DNA from: Lineus longissimus
Lineage: Eukaryota; Nemertea; Pilidiophora; Heteronemertea; Lineidae
Length of the DNA: 64,000 nt
Direction of reading: 5' to 3'
Assembly (NCBI RefSeq): GCF_910592395.1
Contig: NC_088311.1
Coordinates: 22,104,646-22,168,645 of the forward strand
Shown: piece by piece, positions 59,260-64,000 of the stretch
How positions within the stretch are numbered: position 1 is the stretch's first letter
How the letters are laid out: each line of letters opens with the position of its first letter
The notes under the pieces: model-generated
The model's database searches: none
What the model was told of the DNA's origin: nothing
The model's input: only the letters and a program-made list of their open reading frames with translations
Made by a program: the position numbers and the translations under genes

Positions 59260-62200
59260 GATTTTACAAAGAATTTCTTCTAATGAAGTATATCATTTAA
59301 TCGCCAACTTGGTGACAAATTATAAAGCCCCGTGAAGACTAGAGCTAGTTCATTTGTGGAACAAATACAAGACAATGAGAAATTAGAGGCAGTGGAGACT
59401 TAACGACGTTTTTATTAAGTTAAAGACAGGTAGGTGTATTATGGAGTGGTGGTGCCTTAGCGTGGTAAACCACAGAAATCCGCCAAAGAGGTATGCACTA
59501 TCAAGAATTGATGACGACTAATTCATGTTACCATTAACCAAACTTCTAGTTTTGGAAAAATATAGCTGATTTCTATATTTCGTTGTTGTCAATTCACTTG
59601 AGTTTACATCGAGAGATCTTGTCACGAGACTTGGTCCATGTGTGTTGCGTGACAGGCTATAGTATCACAGTCTACTCTGGAGAAATAAATTTCGACGACC
59701 AGCTCTATCAATATAAAGTGTTTTATATGTTTTTTTATTCTAAAACATCTTGGTTTCATTGTAGTGTCATTTTCTACGTACAATGCATTACACCTCATTC
59801 CGACTGCACCGCTTCGGTTGCTGAAACTAGAAGCGACAAGACAATTGAGAGTGTACAACCAAGACCTGTTCGGTATCAACTGCTCCAAGCAAATTTTATC
59901 GTTGGATCTCTGACTAAATGTTTGATGGCCATATTTTGGTGTCGCCAGTCTGGTGGTTGTCTTATTAGTTGTTTTAGACTCGTTCAAGATCCTACCGCAA
60001 GACGGACCAATAACCGCAATCCCATCTGAGGAATGGATTGGAAACCGGCAATGCGATTTCAAATTATGCTTATAACAAGACAAGAATGGGAATGCTGAAT
60101 CGCGTTTATCTTTCTCCATATTTGTGTCATCTTGGAATGTGTGGGATGCTGTCACATCTTCACAGATCAATCTAGCGCTGCATACACTAAATCGTGTCTT
60201 TGAAATATCCAATAATCGGTATATTTTAAAGCCGTGATACGATGTATTCAGAGCGCCATATCGGCACAGGCGGCAAGGAAGATTAAACTATTTATCTCTT
60301 TGAGGGTTTTCCACAGGAACGTTTCTTGAGTTCAACATCTGGTCTATTTTGGTTGCTTGGTTGAAATAGCACAAATCTGTGCCTTACGATGTGTATATAC
60401 ATGATGTATATAGCTCTACGTGGGTGCTCATCTCACACAGTGTCGGCTGTTGGTAAATGTATGCTGTAAGTCACGTGGGTGCTGACCTCAGCCTCATGCC
60501 TTGTTTTCTGTTGGCAGGTTGAGCCGCATGCCCAGCTGTCTTATGTTGGCATGCAGTAGGTCTGCGTGTGCCGGCCTCAGCCTCATGCCTTGTTTTCTGT
60601 TGGCATGTTGAGGTCTGCGTGTGCTGGCATCACCCTCATTCCTTGCCTTCTGTTTGCCAGCTGTAGGTCTGCATATGCTCACCACAGCCTCATGCCTTGT
60701 TTTCTTTCGGCATGCTGTATGTCTGCGTGTGCTGCATCAGCCCCAATGCATTGCCTTCTGTTGGCTCGTTGTAGGTCTGCGTGTGCTGACCTGAACCACA
60801 TGTCTTGCCGTTTCTTAACAAGCTGCATTTATGTCAGTTGGCGCCGACCTCAACGTCCGCCTTCTCTCTCGGACCGAACTCCTGCAAATTTTACCAACAA
60901 ATACTGTTGGCTAGAGTTTTACTCTAGCATTATTTTTCACGTTAAAACGAGGAACACATCGTAAGTAATGTGTTAAGAATGTAAACGTGCATGTATATGT
61001 TATGGGGTTGAATGTCGCTTTGAAAGATACTGCCATATTCCCGGTGATTCGGGACCAGCATGCCCCAAGAGCAACACAGATTTAGCCCAAGGTGTTCTCT
61101 ATGTATTGGCGTGCAAAAACACTGCTAGCCAGGGAGAGAGCGAGGATATTAACAGATCAGTATGTAGTACTATCTGGACTGTCTTGTGCAGTCAGTACAT
61201 TTTCGTCATTTCTGTTTGGGTTAGTTAGGAGGGTTACAGAAAGTTGTTAGGTAAAAAAAAGCAAAGATTTTGTTAACCAAACGAGAAGTTGGTACATTTC
61301 ATATACATAATTAGACAATTAGATAATGACTTCATGACCTCTACTGATAAATACAGCCCTATCCAAGCACTCCTGAACTAATATAATGCAAGGTACGTAC
61401 ATTTAGGCTGCGGCACCTCTCCAGGGAGTGGTGTTGCATGGAGTGAATAACAATTGGTTGGCTCTTGTTGATATTGATTTTGAGGTCTAGATATTGAAAA
61501 GAGGGAGAGCAATCATTGGCAATGTTACAAAAAAAATAGTGAGACAAATAAACGATCCATTTCGGTCAATAAAGATAGGGCAAGCTGAATGGGGACATTT
61601 CATTTATTTTAAGTGTGTTATGCTTATCCTAGCAGATCTATATGCACCTGATGATATACTGCATTCCCTGGTATCAGAATATGCTTATATTTTGATTGAT
61701 ATGTAGGCTTTGCCGATCTCATTCGGCAGCCACGTATTGCAATATCTACAGTATGTGAGGTGGATTAATTTTCATTGGAATAGCTATGCCCTGTACATGT
61801 ATAGTAGCCTCTTAAAAAAGACCATCGTTGCATGATATCATGACTCCGCACAAGATTGTTCTTTGCTGTTTTTGTTCAGGGGAGGTAACTGGTAAGCTTT
61901 CAAACGATGACTGATGTCGCCCGGGGAAGGGGTCAAAGAAACCATGTCTAAGTTAACCCAGATTGCTAAGTGGCTGCCACATTAAGACTCGATATCATCT
62001 GGACCCATTATTAAAGCGTTACAGTCATTATCAAACCGTGACAGGCCATACATACATGTAAAGTGGCTGAATACTTTCTCTTTTTAGGATGTCCAGAAGT
62101 GTTTAGAAATCATTAAACAGCATCTTATGACTTTTTCTGTTCTATTGGGTCTAGCTGGTGAAAGCAAGGTGGCATTTCGTCGAATTGTATCACATATGCA

Positions 62201-62428
62201 CAGATCATGCACGTTGCAGTCAATGGGACATGATTTACAAGCGATGCCCTTGATTTTCCTTGTCACCATACATTATTTGTACAATGATATTTCTTCCGAA
62301 GTTTCTCATCATCGATTAGAGTGTAGACTGTCCACAACTTTCGATGTCTGCTTGCAGTTAACTTTTGCCGAGTATGAACATTAAGAATTGGACATAGATT
62401 TTGTGTGCATTGGATCTCATAATGCATA

Positions 62429-63619
62429 CACTGTAAAAAGTGAGAACACATGGAACATGTTCAGAACACACACGGAACACGTTCCCTAGGCACGCAGAAA
62501 AAGAATTCTGAGATGACGTGTTCAGAACGTGTTCAGTGAAGGATCAGAACACATCTCATTTTCTGTGAACATGCGCAAGCTGAACAGGGAACACTGCGAA
62601 CGCGTCCCCGGTGTTCTCCCCACATGGCGAACGCGTTCTGAGACTATCCCTCGGCCTCGCTTCCATTTTTCCGCCGCCATTGTGAACTTTCTCAAACTGA
62701 GCCGCGAACTGTTCTGCGAAAATGGTGAGTTTTTATAGATTTTGTATCGATTTCAATGCATGCAATTGGTCAAGTAATGCCAGTCGATGTTGTAGAACTG
62801 ATATTAGCGTTAGAAGAAGAGCCAAGGCGTCGCCAGCAGCTGCTTGAAGAGACTGACTGACAGCGCGACCCTACAACAATCATCCGACTATTGAATGTAC
62901 ACATCAATGTATAGGCTGACACATGTATGGCTACATGAATTGATGCATACATAATGTACGTGTCCAGGCGGATTGTCAAAACTGTATTTCTCAGTGCCTG
63001 TAGTTCTCTTTTTTTACTTTCAGATCTACTAGTGTGTCCCTACAGCAGTCACTGGTAATTCCGTTAATCTGTTAACTTGCTGGGAGTGTTTCCATTTCCA
63101 AGGATTTGTTTTGCTGAACCGAGTGTTGTGTTCTGACTGTGTAATCTGTAGTACAATTACTTGTAGTACAATTTGACGTTTTGGTCCATGTGACAACCAA
63201 GGCGTTGACAGAGTGGAATTGTGTTAATTAGAGTTGATGATTGTTCTGTAGGGATGAGAATCATCAACGTGTTCAAAGACTTCTTGTGTTTTTGTCAAGA
63301 TAACATGTACATGTCAGTTTATTTTTGTATTTTGAAATAAAAATTGTAAAAAGAGAGATAATCGTTGTTTTTAAAATGTTCAGAAAACCCCATGTTTTCA
63401 GGAACAGGTTCTGAAATACTAGAACATGTTCTTTTGACTGGAGAACGTGTCCCATTGTAGAACGTGTTCCTTGGTAGAACACCTTGTATTGTGAACGTGT
63501 TCTAGAACTAGAACACCAGAAATATGAAGAACATGTTCTCAGAACGTGTTAAAAAAATGTGTTCAAATCGAGGTGTTCTGATTTTGAACATGTTCTAGGT
63601 GTTCTCACTTTTTACAGTG
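62429..63619. mobile_element. TA-flanked element, copy 3
   Basis: Same 1191-base element with perfect 21-base ends (cactgtaaaaagtgagaaca then c, and its exact inverse), flanked by TA at 62427-62428 and 63620-63621. Same length and position as in copy 2, so it was present before copies 2 and 3 separated. Confidence 0.82.
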
Positions 63620-63852
63620 TACTTGATGTCAGCTTTAATTTGATTTAATAAAGTTCTGCCTTTTTCGAGAATATATGGTTCCTCAATTTGTGTTCTGTTC
63701 AGTAAAACATGTACTCTGATCATGATTACTGACTTCATCTGGTTCTAAGTCGAGATCTGTTCCTTGGATCTGTTCAGAATCAACGAAAAATCCTCCTCGG
63801 CAAAATATCGTTCTTAAAATACCTTATCCTGATTATTCCGAGTCATCTTTAG

Positions 63853-64000
63853 GATATGTCTTTTGGATACGCGTTCTATAAGCACACTCTCGACGACCGC
63901 CGTTTCTGCCACGTGGAATTCAGTATTTCGATATGCTCATATATCCAGTGTGCAATACTTTGCTTGAGATCCAGATGTACGATGATTAACTTAATATTAA
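63853..64000 (+). CDS. PAN/apple-like exon, copy 3 (truncated by window edge)
   Basis: Begins after ctttag with GAT ATG TCT, identical in arrangement to copy 2. Only the first 148 bases are in the window. Confidence 0.45.

Larger units (their letters stand above)
53581..60892 (+). repeat. Tandem segmental duplication, copy 2
   Basis: Starts at the same accaacaaatactgttgg junction and is nearly identical to copy 3 over the shared 3.1 kb. Carries the TA element at 55117-56307, the inverted insert at 56341-56470 and the foldback at 57586-58002, but not the Mutator-like element. It includes about 370 bases (near 53820-54190) missing from copy 1. Confidence 0.9.
60893..64000 (+). repeat. Tandem segmental duplication, copy 3 (partial)
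   Basis: Third copy, running off the right edge. Almost identical to copy 2, including the 370-base stretch and the TA element, but without the inverted insert, which shows the sequence before that event. Confidence 0.9.

Overview
This is a eukaryotic window from an animal. Genes are split by GT-AG introns, have metazoan domain architectures (vWA, LamG, PLAT-like, somatomedin B plus 7TM, Cys-loop receptor, fucolectin, NACHT), and sit in AT-rich intergenic DNA full of foldback elements and CR1/L2-like LINE tails. The gene set and the frequent acatgtacatgta-type words fit a marine invertebrate (lophotrochozoan, amphioxus or similar). The species cannot be fixed from sequence alone. All gene models below were spliced by eye, with splice phases checked to close exactly.

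Layout. 1-6216 (minus): 5' two-thirds of an NWD1/NWD2-type NACHT gene, running off the left edge. 7.0-7.5 kb and 11.0-11.3 kb: LINE 3' ends. 8851-10446 (plus): a 150-residue secreted Cys-rich protein. 12347-24846 (plus): a 20-exon gene for a 1299-residue secreted mosaic, [vWA-LamG]x2, Thr-rich linker, PLAT-like domain, degenerate vWA, and a C-terminal Cys-rich module shared with the preceding small gene. 26115-26725 (minus): last two exons of an unrecognised gene. 27.6-27.8 kb: a tRNA-derived SINE. 30239-32969 (plus): a 261-residue P-loop sulfotransferase-like protein. 36205-38361 (plus): an intronless somatomedin-B 7TM receptor. 39070-40020: a 16-unit, 60-bp minisatellite. 40039-41826 (minus): a secreted fucolectin plus PAN/apple lectin. 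43444-46954 (plus): a Cys-loop ligand-gated channel subunit with a Thr-rich repetitive N-terminal extension.

From 47083 to the right edge there is a head-to-tail segmental duplication, two full copies and part of a third (starts 47083, 53581, 60893). The copies are nearly identical but differ by clean insertions: a Mutator-like element with 70-bp inverted repeats and a 9-bp duplication in copy 1; a 1191-bp TA-flanked element in copies 2 and 3; and in copy 2 only, a 417-bp foldback and an inverted 130-bp templated insert. Each unit carries a PAN-like exon and a propeller-like (olfactomedin-like) reading frame broken by a shared in-frame TGA, so the duplicated gene is probably dead or recoded.

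The most unusual locus is 8.8-24.8 kb. A large secreted adhesion mosaic sits beside a stand-alone copy of its C-terminal module, its modules are bounded mostly by phase-1 introns, and its first two vWA exons carry a sharp gene-conversion tract. An extracellular-matrix role is an inference from the domains.
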